From NCBI GenBank assembly GCA_036245805.1, contig BTRK01000003.1, positions 2,170,001 through 2,234,000 of the forward strand: a stretch of DNA of 64,000 bases, written 5' to 3'. The stretch's first letter is position 1; each line of letters starts with the position of its first letter. The translations under genes and the position numbers were made by a program. Of the stretch, positions 1-11,013 are shown piece by piece. The notes beneath the pieces are model-generated. The model saw only the letters and a list, made by a program, of their open reading frames with translations. It had not been told where the DNA came from and searched no databases. This DNA comes from Pristionchus mayeri. Lineage: Eukaryota > Nematoda > Chromadorea > Rhabditida > Neodiplogasteridae.

Positions 1-627
1 CAAGGCAGAGTGGAGAGAGTGTAGAGTGTCAGAGGGGTGAGATTTATGCGGGAGACTGATTTACCAGTTTTCACATCTTGTATCGCATTGGCTTAATTCG
101 AAATGGAGCGGTAGCCATAGAATGATCCCAAAAAACTATATACAAACAAGGAACTAAAGGTGCGAGAGGCAAATCAGAAAAAAAGGAATTGGAAGATTGG
201 CTAATCATGCAAGAACGAGCGCACACTCAAGGGACTCTGGGATATGAATCTAAAAATACGCGAAAAAATTAGGTAAAAACGGAGGACAAACTGCAGAGAG
301 GTGTCACCCGCGCGAACGAGCGATGGGGAAGAGGAAGGACTGAGCGAAACGAACGTACAGGAGCGGGGGGAAGGGAAGCGCGCGCAACTGGGGGGAGAGA
401 GGAACGGAAGAGGGGAGAGGAAGCACCTAGAGGCCAGTGATCTACCATCGATACTACACGTGAACAAGCGACGGGCAGATCACAGAGATCAAAGAACCAT
501 TGGCAAAGTACGATCAGATTGCAAAGGATGGTGTAACACGAATCCCGTTCAGTTGATGACGACATTAAAGATGCCGATTCGATTCTTCAGTCTGGCTCTT
601 TCCAGATTCCGTTCTCTCTCATGCCCT
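1..627. other. Left-edge non-coding stretch, purine rich
   Basis: No gene is recognised. About 290-430 is GA-rich on the plus strand, so the open frames on both strands there are low-complexity artefacts (Ser/Pro-rich on one strand, Glu/Arg/Gly-rich on the other) without splice-site support. Confidence 0.5.
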
Positions 628-1333
628 GTTAGTTCTCATGAAAAAGCGGATGGAAATGGAAAAAGGGTGTTAGTTCTCACCCGGCTTGTTCCTGCCTATT
701 CCTGGAAAAGGCTCGAGATTTGAACTCCCGCAATTTCCGTATCTCGGTTCGCAGTGGAGCTGGCACGGCCCCTGGAGCATCGACATAGGGCTTTGGAAAA
801 CGTCCGTGCGCTGTAAAATAATTTCACACTAAACGCAGTAGTGGAGATTTGTAAAGCGGTTTTTTTCATTGCCAGAGTAAAGAGAAATCCCTATTAAAAG
901 TAAGCCACATAATATAGAGAAATGGTGAAACATTTCTCAACATGATGAACATAGAAAAAATAAAAAATGAACTGTCGAACCGTAAAGTGATCGTGATTTT
1001 GCCTGCAAATTAAGTGATTTTCAGGATTTTTCACGCACAATCAGGCAATCTCACTGTACTATTTTTGAACGCGCGCGCGTTTTGATTGATGCCTGCGGAC
1101 GTTTTCATTTTCCTTATGTCGATGCTCCGGGGGCCGTGAGCTAGAGATTTTAAATGCGACTTTTAGGGTTAAAATGGTCAAAAAATCTTATTAACCGAGT
1201 TTCAAGTCGCTAGCTCTACTGGGAAACAAGATAGAAAATTGCGGGAATTCAAATCTCGTGCCTTTTCCGAAAAAGGCACTTTGAGAACTAACACCCTTTT
1301 TCCATTTCCATCCCTTTTTCACTGAGAACTAAC
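628..1333. repeat. Imperfect inverted repeat (fold-back) of about 0.7 kb
   Basis: The outer arms start with GTTAGTTCTCA and end with its complement. The left arm (628-815) matches the reverse complement of the right arm (about 1105-1333), including a block around GGAGCATCGACATA and one around TTTGAACTCCCGCAA. The right arm holds extra sequence, so the element is asymmetric. No coding capacity is seen. A 15-base piece of the same family lies near 54,230 in the rpb-2/hsp-110 intergenic region. Probably a non-autonomous DNA element. Confidence 0.7.
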
Positions 1334-1599
1334 GCTACATCAGACTGTCTAGCCGGCGAGAGAACATGTGGAAAGGAAAGAACCTATTCATACACTACAA
1401 ATTGCGCTCGATTCTTTTTCTGTACTGGCCTATGTTTAATGAATACTCCCCTAGTGAATTTAAAACGTATGCCTCTCCTCTATTGCAACAATACACGGTT
1501 TGTGGTTTCTGCTTCAATCTTTCCTCAATTCCCCATTGATGCACGAAGAATGTATGAAATATAAATTTTCGAATTTTCGAATTCCTTCTGACAAAATTC

Positions 1600-2595
1600 G
1601 AATTCCTTCTGACTTCACCAATAGGTCGGCCTCGACGAGGGAAACCTACGAGCATCGAAAAAATTTCGATCCGCATACGCGCGGTCGCGGGCGCGGATTA
1701 TGAAAAATTAACTACGGTAGCTTCGAAATTTTTATATCGACTCCAATAACTGCGGCGGTAGGGGCGCTGCGGTCCTTGACAAATTCTAAGACTTTTTTTA
1801 CTCTCGGGAGTTTTTCGATCAGATTCCATCTAAAGCCGGAAATCGATATTATCACTTTTATTTCGGACATGAATGCACTTCCCCAGAAATTTTTCAAGAA
1901 CTCCCCTAAATATTATTTGTGTCATAGCTTCTGCTTGAGCCGATACATCTTTCAGTAGAAAGGCACGAATTAATTTTTTACATAAGGAAGTCAAAATGAA
2001 TTATTTACGCATTATGGTGTACTTTTTGGGTTACTGTAAGCGAGTGCAAAAGTTAGACGACTTTTCCCAATTGGTGTTATGTGGTCTGAAAATCGATTTT
2101 AGACTATGCTACACCAATTGGGAAAAGTCGTCCAACTTTTGCACTCGCTTACAGTAACCCAAAAATTACACCATAATGCATAAATAATTCATTTTTATTC
2201 ATATATATCAATAATTCACTTCCTTATGTAAAAAATTAATTAGCGCCTTTCCACTGAAATATGTATCGGCTCAAGCAGAAGCTAAGACACAAATAATATT
2301 TAGGGGAGTTCTTGAAAAATTTCTGGGGAAATGCATTCATGTCCGAAATAAAAGTGATAATATCGATTTCCGGCTTTAGATGGAATCTGATCGAAAAACT
2401 CCCGAGAGTAAAAAAGTCTTAGAATTTGTCAAGGAATGCAGCGCCCCTACCGCCGCAGTGATTGGAGTCGATGTAAAAATTTCGAAGCTACCGTAGTTAA
2501 TTATTCACAATCCGCGCGGATGCGGATCGAAATTTTTTCGATGCTCCTAGATTGCCCTCGTCGAGGCCGACCTATTGGTGAAGTCAGCAGGAATT
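1600..2595. repeat. Near-perfect 1-kb palindrome centred at about 2097
   Basis: Reading outward from the centre (GAAAATCGATTTT), both arms match almost base for base for roughly 500 bases. Examples are CCAATTGGTGT near 2070 against its complement near 2115, GCGAGTGCAAAAGTT near 2040 against 2140, and GACTTCACCAATAGG at 1611 against 2570. The two ends are equidistant from the centre. No open frame crosses the centre. It resembles a fold-back transposon, and its transcript would form a long hairpin. Confidence 0.85.
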
Positions 2596-2619
2596 TGAAT
2601 TTTCGGCCTGTGCCAAGTC

Positions 2620-2915
2620 CACGGGGGTTCAGGTGGTGAACAAAAAGTCGGACCTCCTTTTTCAAATGAAAAATGGGACACGGTAGGACGTATATAGTAT
2701 ATCGTCTCTCTAGATCGCATGATCTCTCGTCGGTCAGAGAAAGTGAGAGAGTACACGGTCTGCCTGAACATCTAAGGGAGGAAGCGCGACCGTAGGGGAG
2801 AGGGCGCGCTCTAGTCGCCGCGGGTTAGAGAAACGCGGGGGGAGGGGATGGAGAGCGCGTGGTCCGTCCCCTGTGCAATTGCGTTGCACTGAGGCCGCGC
2901 CTCTGAGCCCTCGTG
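2620..2915 (+). repeat. Dispersed GC-rich repeat, copy 1
   Basis: This block is repeated in reverse orientation at 39,285-39,976. Shared landmarks are GGGGTTCAGGTGGTGAACAA, AGTCGGACCT, the GAGAGAGTAC region, AGCGCGACCGTAGGGGAGAG, GCCGCGGGTTAGAGAAACGC and the GAGCCCTCGTG end. It abuts the palindrome on its left. No protein is seen. Confidence 0.75.
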
Positions 2916-4446
2916 AAGTCGCTGAAGAAATATGTTGATTTTCTCAGATAGTATGTTATATTTCAGCGGGATTACAGTAACCCCCTAAAGTTTCTTCACT
3001 CCTGAAATGCTCTCTCGTTTTCAGGGAAACGAAACTTATTGAAGGGGGAAATTGTCAAGCTATCTAATCCACGCCCTCTCTCATCTGCAGGACCGTGTGA
3101 GGAAAAACAGACTCATAGAGAGTTTGAGAAACGAATTTGAATAATTCGTCAAAGCACCTGATCTGAGAAATCTGCAACGAATTTATTAGATTTAATCATT
3201 GTTGGAGTTTAGCATCAGGCCATATTCCAATTGTGAGCCTGATGGTAAACTCCCGGGCGCGCAAACGTCAAATTTAATAAAACATATGTGGAACCACCAT
3301 TAATTAGACCGCCGAAAATTTATCGTTTTTTTTACATTCAGTTTAACTACGAGTTCCACAATTAAAAGGGCCTTGATTTTTGACATTCATTCTGAATAGC
3401 CTGTTTATGCAGACACCGTTTCGCGATTCAAATATAGCAAATATCATCTAATATTGACAAGTCTTATCTCTCATCATTATGCATCTCATTACTACGGAGA
3501 CGAGAGGGAGAGGGGGAATTAGGAGAATCGCGAGCTATCTATTCATAATTTAGTTATGGTTCCATTAAAACATTCAAAGTTGACCCTGACGCACAGGCAA
3601 CGAGTGAGAGAGCATGCGACTTGAAGAGAGTTCTCTCCCTATTTGAAACATATTTCAACCAGGCACGTTTTAGCTGAGAGTCCTGCTTTAAACTTCGACT
3701 ACAGTATGCTCCCCTTTTGTTCGAGCCTCGCCCTATGAGTTTGGTTATTGCTTTTAAAAGATTCATCTCCTCGCTTACAAATACGACTATCGATCACCTC
3801 TTCAATCGATTTCCTAGCTCGCATAGATGCAGTAGTCGTAAAAGTCATGTGTTCCTTCTGCAAAAACGTTTCAGTAACACTTCACCTAGATCGCTCCTAC
3901 AAAATTTTCAAGTCCATTCGTTGGAGAACCAATTCTAATGATAAATAATTCTCGAAACAAACTAAATATATTGCTTGTTTGGTACCACTCTCGATTCATT
4001 CACCATGCGACTGGTTTACTTTCTCTGGCAGTAGGTCAGATGATCACCATCGAATGATATCCAAAATTGTGCCCTTCTGCAGCATATCCGAAGAAGACTT
4101 CTTGATAACGTGGGAACATACTGTGAAAATCCTACACATGTGTATTTGTTTGGTCATTCGGTTATCCTACGGCGATCATATCTAATGCCCTTTGTAATTA
4201 CGAATCTATAGGATAGAAGGAACAATAGAAAAGAATATTTGAATAGCTCATAACTGAACAACGCGACGCGCCGTACTGTAGATGCACCACTCATTCCTTT
4301 CGAACAATGCTACGCATTCCCGCCAATAAATTTGAAACAATAATAGTTAGTCGCATATTTATCTCTGATGTACCCAAATCTCTTCTAGAGAATCATCCTT
4401 AAGTATCCCATTATTTCGAATATCTGCAACTATTTGTTCACAGGTA
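2916..4446. other. Intergenic region upstream of the RING-H2 gene
   Basis: AT-rich sequence without a recognisable gene. Short open frames at 3554-3948 on both strands overlap and have no family resemblance. The last few hundred bases should contain the promoter of the plus-strand gene starting at 4447. The acceptor-like TTGTTCACAG just before that start could serve trans-splicing or a 5-prime UTR intron. Confidence 0.4.
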
Positions 4447-7400
4447 ATGACGGACATGTCGGAATCCGTTAATCGTTCAGCGGCGGAGAAAGAATCAGCG
4501 AAGTGCCACATCTGTTACCGGGATTTAGTGAGAAAGGTCAGTTTTAATCTAAGTAAGGTGGCTAGCAGCCTTGACAATGCAAGAACATGTTAAAGTGATA
4601 AGGGAATGTCGAAGGTGGCATAAATTGGTTGACGTCAATGTTTCTCACGCATGTATTTACATAAAAAAAAGAATCACCGTACTATTGGGGTGTCCGGAAA
4701 GTTCGTATAATTTTTTGTTTTTATTTTTTAGTCAATGCTTTACAATTCTCAGTGACCAATGTATGCCCCCTTCTTTCTCACTACCTCCCTCCAGCGATTG
4801 GGCAGGTTCTCGATTCCTCTCTTCCAGAATGCGGGTTTCTTCGAGACCGCTCAGTTCACGAAAGCCCTCACAACTTCATCTCGATTCTTGAACTTCTTTC
4901 CTTTGCAGAAGTCAGAGAGAGAGCGGAAGCAGTGGTAGTCGCATGGGGAGAGATCCGGGGAATACGGTGGATGGGGAATCCTCTCGATCTTCAGCTCGTC
5001 CATTTTCTTCTGGGTCATCTTCGCTCGATGTGGGCGAGCATTGTCCATCAGAAGAAGAATTTTGCCCTGGTTCAGGAGTCTGGGAGGGACTGTGATCGCG
5101 ACATCTTCCAGTTGTTCAGAGAAGAGGTCGGCATTGATGCTGGTGCCAGGGGCGAGGATCTCCCAGTAGATGGGACCGAGCACTGAGAAGAAGAAGCAGA
5201 GGAGTTCCTTCTTTCCGTGCTCTTCCTTCTTCGGGACGGGCGTGGGCTTCTCATCTGCATCCACCCATTGCAGTCTCCTCACAGGGTTATCGTACGTGAT
5301 CCACTTCTCATCTGTAGCGATGATGGAATTGACCCATCGAAGATTGGATCTACGATGGAGTAATTCCCGACAGACTTAAACACGATTTTTCAGCTGTTCG
5401 GGGGAGAGGTCATGGGGAATCACTTGTGGGAGTTTCGGCTTCTTCCCAGATCGATGGAGGATATCGGACACCGTTGATCTGGGAGTACCAGTATCCTTCT
5501 TCAACTCACGCACACTGGCCATGGGCTTGCGCTTCAGTGTGCGGAGAACGAGAGGCTGATCGAGGGAGGGAGGGCGTCCAGAGCGGGGTTGATCATCGAT
5601 TCCAAACTCCCCTTTCTTGAAGCGGGAGAACCACTTTAGCAGAAGGGTATGGAGGGGGCGTCAGCTCCTTCCGACTGGGCCAGTGGGCCTCCTTCACGGA
5701 TCGGCCAAGACGGTAGTAATGAAGTAAAACTGCTCGGGGGTAGAGATGGGAGTCCATCACAAGAATCAATGTAGCAACTAGGAGACTGATTAAATCCTCT
5801 CACTACTCAACGTCAGAATGATGCAATACATTGTTGACAAACAGATTGCGCAATCACTGCATTTGATCGCGAACTGACTTTTTTCCGAAGCATTATACGA
5901 ACTTTCCGGACACCCCAATACACTCATTCGAGGAACAATATGAAAGTACGATATGATACATTGCAGCGTACTCTATCCCTCGGATGTGGTCATAGTTTTC
6001 ATCGAACATGTTTGCTGCTAGTCTGCGAGTCAGGTATTTACGAAGATAACATGGTTATTGCCTACAAGCTAAACATTTTGGAACCTGATGTTGCAGTATC
6101 CTTGCCCTTCATGTGGCATTCATTTCGATTTTCAAAAAAATGTCTTCGACGAGAAAGGAAGAGAACTTCTCAAGGAGGTGTATGGATTCGGACCAGGAGC
6201 TCAAGTACGATATCGTTATTTGTAAACATGGTAAAAAAAAGTTTAATAGTCTCAGCCTGGTGGGGCACTGTTCTCTTCAGTGAGAATGCGGAAAAATAGT
6301 GAGAAAAGCGGAATCAGCCAACTCTCGCACATCGATAGCATGTGTCAGAATAATTTTAGATAATTCTTTTTTTAAGCTATTAAGTAATATTAAATAAAGG
6401 TTGATAAATAACTGTGGTAAATTTCAGCCAACTGAGCACTGTCTTATTCAAATTCTAGAGAATCGAACTAATGACCGATTTCTCATGGATACACTGGAGA
6501 AAATAGCTTCGTAAGTAGTATGAATCTTTCTCTCCCTGTCACTTATTCCCGTACGATCGACATTCGGAACTTCCCTATTAAATAAATGAACGATATAATG
6601 TGGATAATTATATTTCAGGGAGTGGCTGAATGAGGTGTCTAAGGATTTGGATGAGGCCAGCTTACAAGACAACATTACTGAAGAGTATCTACAAGATTTC
6701 ATCGAAGAAAGATCAAAATTGATAACGCGACTTAAAATAATTGCAAACTTGCGCGAAGAACAAGCAACAATTGAGGTCTGTTTTCCAAAAAAAAATTGCA
6801 GGTTGAGTTTCAATTATTTGTCGGCGCTTTCCTATTTCCGTGCTAGACTCCGTCCCTCCGCTATTCCCTTATCATAAGATTGCTTAGGGTCTGATATGGC
6901 CTGCTTCGAGCAGATGTTTTCAGTAGACGTTAACTTAGTGATCAGCATAGACTTCTTAGATCAACGCTTTGCCTACTAGCAAACAAACAATCGAAAAGTG
7001 GGTGTAGTCAAGGGGGGGGGGGCTAGTACTGATGTAGGAAAGTGCCAAACTTCCATACTAAATTTACATTAAGAGCCGAATACGTAATGGATTAAACATC
7101 TCCAATATTCCGCCAGCGTCGCTTCACAATAATCAAAGAAATATCACGCCAACCGACTTTACTCAGCCCACGCGAGAAAATCTTCCCAATGCCTCTCCAG
7201 CTGAACCCTTGGATCTTAATCTAGCATTATCTCCCAAATCTGTTAGCATGAATGACGAACCAATATGTGTTATCTGCTTGGAAGCTCTATCAATTAAGGT
7301 GAAATATTTAAAACAAAGTATGGTACAGTTTAGTTCCAAATTTCTAAGAGGAAACAAACAACCTTGACAGCTAAAAATGAGAGTAAATACCGACTTCTAA

Positions 7401-8620
7401 ACATTTCTGATTTAGTGTTATACGCTGAAGATGATATGATCGCCTATATTGCTCAGATATCGAACGTCGACTCCAGAGAATTTTATTCGAATGCATCTCA
7501 CCCCATAGCCTAACTACTATTTTTTTAATTTTTGTAAAATCACACATTGCCTGTTGTATTTTTATTTCCATTTAAAAATGTCTAATCCAAGAAAGAATGG
7601 AATCGGCGATGACACTGCAAGGAAGATTTTGCAATTTGAAATTTGGAGTTATAATTTTACTGTAAATAATGCCAAATAGTCAGCAATGTATTTCAGAGAA
7701 CTTTAACTCTTGTCCCATGCCATCACAAGTTTCATCAAACGTGCTTTTTTACGTGGATGGAGTCATATGCAAGTATTTAAAATCATTAAAAAGGCCATTT
7801 TAATGGACGGGAATTTGCGACAAATGTTAGCATAACATGATTAAATATGCGAGTGATGTATCTAAAGCAAACATACATGTAAAACAACTAAAATATTTTT
7901 TCTCTTTCAGAAAGGCTGCTGCATATGCCGGACGGCCGTGATAAACATAAATTATACTAAACACGAGAATGGAATTCTACCCACTTACCCATTCGAAGTG
8001 GAAGTTGTTCGTTGTCTTTTCAATATGGGTGTCTTTTAAAAAAATATAACTAATTCCATATTACAGCCTAGACTGATGAGAAATGAAATATTAAAAAAGA
8101 AAGGAACCGTCAACTTTTCAATAAATGTTTGCACGTAAGATCATATGAAAAATAAAGATCCCATTAAATTATTACAGCCAAAATACCCGTAGCCTGTTAA
8201 AAGAGAGAACGATTGCAATCAGAAACGGAAAGAATCAAGAGTGGATAAATGATATCGATAAAGAAATAGAGAAGATGGTCAAGCGATCTCAGGCAGCTAA
8301 TCAGTATTATCTATACCTTTTCAAAAAGATGGTACATTTTCCACGTTTATTTTGATTCTGATTAAAGCTCACTGGATGCCATTTACTCTGCAGACATTGG
8401 ATTATCAGCTAGATTCGAATACACTACACAAAACCTATTGCAGGAAGACAAAAAGTCGCAAGACCAATTAGTCGCGCCCATTACAAGCTCCTCTGGAAGA
8501 TCGACAGAAAGGATCGAAATATTACATACGGCTCATGAAACAGTTCGCGATGTTAATGAGAACTATATCTCTGCAGCTACGAGCTCAGACAATCTGACTA
8601 TGGAAAATATTCAACAATAA
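4447..8620 (+). CDS. Tandem RING-H2 finger protein (putative E3 ubiquitin ligase)
   Basis: Two complete RING-H2 zinc-finger patterns are assembled from short exons. Likely exons are 4447-4536, 5967-6053, 6097-6204, 6428-6510, 6619-6775, 7074-7298, 7697-7772, about 7911-8039, 8067-8134, 8178-8331 and 8444-8620. Finger 1 has CHIC (residues 20-23), then CGHSFHRTC, then CPSC. Finger 2 has CVIC, CHHKFHQTC and CCIC. Between them is a helical, acidic stretch, and the C-terminus is polar. RING-H2 proteins normally recruit E2 enzymes, so an E3 role is inferred from the fold only. Intron 1 holds a mariner insertion. The 7772/7911 splice is uncertain: either a GC donor at TAT|GCAAGT, or GT with an AAAG acceptor. 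The intron before 7074 has a weak acceptor, so two adjacent genes rather than one cannot be excluded. AATAAA signals follow near 8667-8690. Confidence 0.7.
4685..5918 (-). mobile_element. mariner transposon, copy 1 (1,234 bp, both ends present)
   Basis: Both ends carry the inverted terminal repeat TTGGGGTGTCCGGAAAGTTC and are flanked by the TA duplication typical of Tc1/mariner elements. The element lies in the first intron of the RING-H2 gene, in opposite orientation to it. It shares long stretches of near identity with copy 2 at 27,195-31,196, so both belong to one fairly young family. The transposase inside is disabled. Confidence 0.95.
4749..5757 (-). pseudogene. mariner transposase pseudogene (D34D catalytic triad)
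   Basis: Reads on the minus strand from ATG at 5757 to a stop at 4749. The catalytic core is recognisable: ATDEKWITYDN carries the first Asp, MDNARPH the second, and SPDLSPCDYH the third. Exactly 34 residues separate the second and third Asp, the classical mariner spacing. The upstream HTH-like part contains GRPPSLDQPL and STVSDILHRSGKK. Damage seen: a frameshift near 5630-5650, a CAA to TAA nonsense codon near 5380, and a TGG to TGA nonsense codon near 4851. It therefore cannot make active transposase. Confidence 0.9.
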
Positions 8621-8742
8621 AAAAAAATACTACTAATTTTTTCTTCTGAAAGGGCGTTCGGGCTTCAAATAAATAATTATGTGAATGAATAAATACTTAT
8701 CTGAGCAAAAATGTTTTCACGTGCGGTTCGAAAATCGGTCAT

Positions 8743-8945
8743 AAAGTTACTAGCCCAGGACGAAAATGAACCCCTATTTTAAATTTACCATCGGATAGAC
8801 GATGGCCGAATGAGCAGTGACAATTATCCAAAAACGCGTAACATCAATGTTAGCTCTAGGGGATGACCGGAAAGGATCGGATTTAAGTGACCTGATCCAG
8901 CGCTCTCTCACTTTTGTAGTCTCTCATGCACACGACGCGCTACTG
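8743..8945 (+). mobile_element. Degraded copy of MITE family A
   Basis: Resembles the intact element at 24,776-25,000. Shared order is AAGTTAC...GACGAAAATGA, CATCGGATAGACGATGG, CCGGAAAGGATC, GCGCTCTCTCACTTTTG and CTCTCATGCACACGACG. The right terminal repeat is not recognisable here. Confidence 0.6.
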
Positions 8946-10009
8946 TAATATTGAGCAAACTTAGGATGTCACAAATATTTTAAAAGTAAAGCTCAATCAA
9001 AACCATAGATCGGAAAGTATGTAGATAATATCTATATTATCGACATGTCGAAAAACGTACCCTCATTAACAAACACATAGAACTTTCTTCATCATGTTAT
9101 CGGCCCCGTTGAATGAATAAATAAAAACGTGGTCCCGTACTGGGAAAACCGCAGCTAAGAAAAACCTACCGCAGTCTCAAAATTACATTTTCACGTTATG
9201 ATTCGTGGACAGGTTTATCTTAACCAGCGATGAGCAAAAGGTAAAAGTGATATACCGTTGGATAAAGGTCGTCGAGAATAATCATAATAATCAAAAAGCG
9301 GCACGTTTTTCTCAAAAATTTTAAACTATTTAAGCAGCATGGCTTTTCGATCTCTGTCTCTGATAAAAAACAATGAACAACATCATTTTCGGAAGTCTTG
9401 CCAAGAAATTTATTTTCTCATGCTCAGTAAACTCAGCAAACTCCACCACTTATGCCTCACTAAAAATTCACTAAAATTGTAGATAAATTATGGACTATCG
9501 AAATAAGCAAGCAGAAATTTCGAAAAACCAATAGTCAGAAACTTTTGCACGACCTTAATATATGGCCCAAGCCCTCAAGTCCTGCTTTAGTTTCACATAG
9601 ATGTCAGTGAGCTCTACTCGAAAAGCAGCAAAATATATTTCATGAGATGCCTACGCATGTCTCGCTGAATTTCCTTGTTAATTTATAACGAAAAGCGGAT
9701 AATGTTCATGCTGATATCTTCATGTTCTCAGTACATGCTCATAACATTCTGAAAGTGAGAAAAGTAAAGCACACTTAAAAGTACGACTTAGACGAACTTT
9801 AAAAACAGGCCGAATGAGTAAAAGGTACCGGTAAAAGGTAATGAGTAATTGCGATGAAATAATGGACAGACGTTTCCGCAAATATATATATCCAAAAGTA
9901 CCAATTTTGTCAATGACACTGACCATGACACTGCTAATATGATCATTGCACGTCATAGGTGTCCACGCCGGCGGCGTGCGCACCGCCTCACATGTGAGGC
10001 GGTGCGCAA
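8946..10009. other. AT-rich intergenic stretch
   Basis: No gene, RNA or well-ended repeat is recognised. A 14-base hairpin CGCACCGCCTCACA/TGTGAGGCGGTGCG lies at about 9979-10,007, just left of the next fold-back element, and could be its boundary. Confidence 0.45.
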
Positions 10010-10803
10010 GGCTTGTATAGGGGGTCATGGAAAAATCGATTTGTAAGTCATGGTAGGTCGAGACTAAGTACCGTACCCAATCGACTCTACAGTACCCCCA
10101 GACACCATATACCACTACCGTAACCCACGATTATCGCAAACTAACTTTATTTTTAAAAAGCCCTGGAACCGTGCCCAATCGATTGTACAGTACTCAAGAC
10201 ATTACAGTAACCCAGTTCCATGGGTCAGATCCAGTTCCTTGGGTCAAACATTTTTCTAAAAATTTCAAACGTTTTTATAAAAATCCAAAATCGATCATAA
10301 AATGATTCTACAGTAATGAGATATATGTTAGGATACTTTACAATAATTTAATGCTCGATTTTTTTAATATATATATTTATGCTATTTCTGTCGAAATAAC
10401 GTTACAAAATTGAAATAGAATAGGCAATTAATGACGGTTAAAATGATTTTGGATTTTTAGAAAAATGTTTGACCCAAGGAACTGGATCTGACCCAAGGAA
10501 CTGGGTTACGGTAGTTACTTGGGCACTGTATAATCGATTGGATACGATGCCGGGGCTTTTTCTAAAATAAAGTTAGTTTGCGATAATCGTGGGTTACGGT
10601 AGTGGTATACGGTATCTGGGAGTACTGTAGAGTCGATTGGGTACGGTACTTTAATTTTTTGAAAATAAATTCAGTTCGCGATAATAGCGGGTTACGGTAG
10701 TGATATACGGTATCTACTGGTACTGTACTATCGATTGGGTACGGTACTTAGTCTTGAACTACCATGACTTACAAATCGATTTTTCCATGACCCCCTATAC
10801 ATG
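10010..10803. mobile_element. Fold-back element, family D, copy 1
   Basis: Inverted arms (about 10,015-10,275 and 10,440-10,803) run from GGTCATGGAAAAATCGATTT inward through repeated ACCGTACCCAATCGA, TACCGTAACCC and CAGTTCCTTGGGTCAAACAT blocks. The middle is AT-rich and non-coding. Relatives lie at 12,585-13,310 and 33,150-33,965, with fragments near 31,560-31,870. No transposase is present. Confidence 0.75.
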
Positions 10804-11013
10804 CCTATACATGCCCTATACATCTCCTTTACGCTACGGCGCTCCTCGTCACTCATCTAACTACCTCTCGCTCCGTTGCCACCGTGTTGCACTGCGGCGT
10901 CGCGCGCACAACTAAGAACGAGAAATCGTTAACCTTTGCCATTGAAACGATCACAATGCCAGGGGAATATTGGTTATTACTGGCAACAATTACTATTTTA
11001 TCAAGCCAATTAG

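Noticed and set aside
201..723. Overlapping open frames of 88-140 codons on both strands
   Set aside because: GA-rich low-complexity DNA produces mirror-image open frames; no start context, splice sites or conserved motif.
7002..7022. Short G-run at 7,011-7,022 as a regulatory element
   Set aside because: Lies in an intron of the RING gene with no further structure; simple homopolymer.
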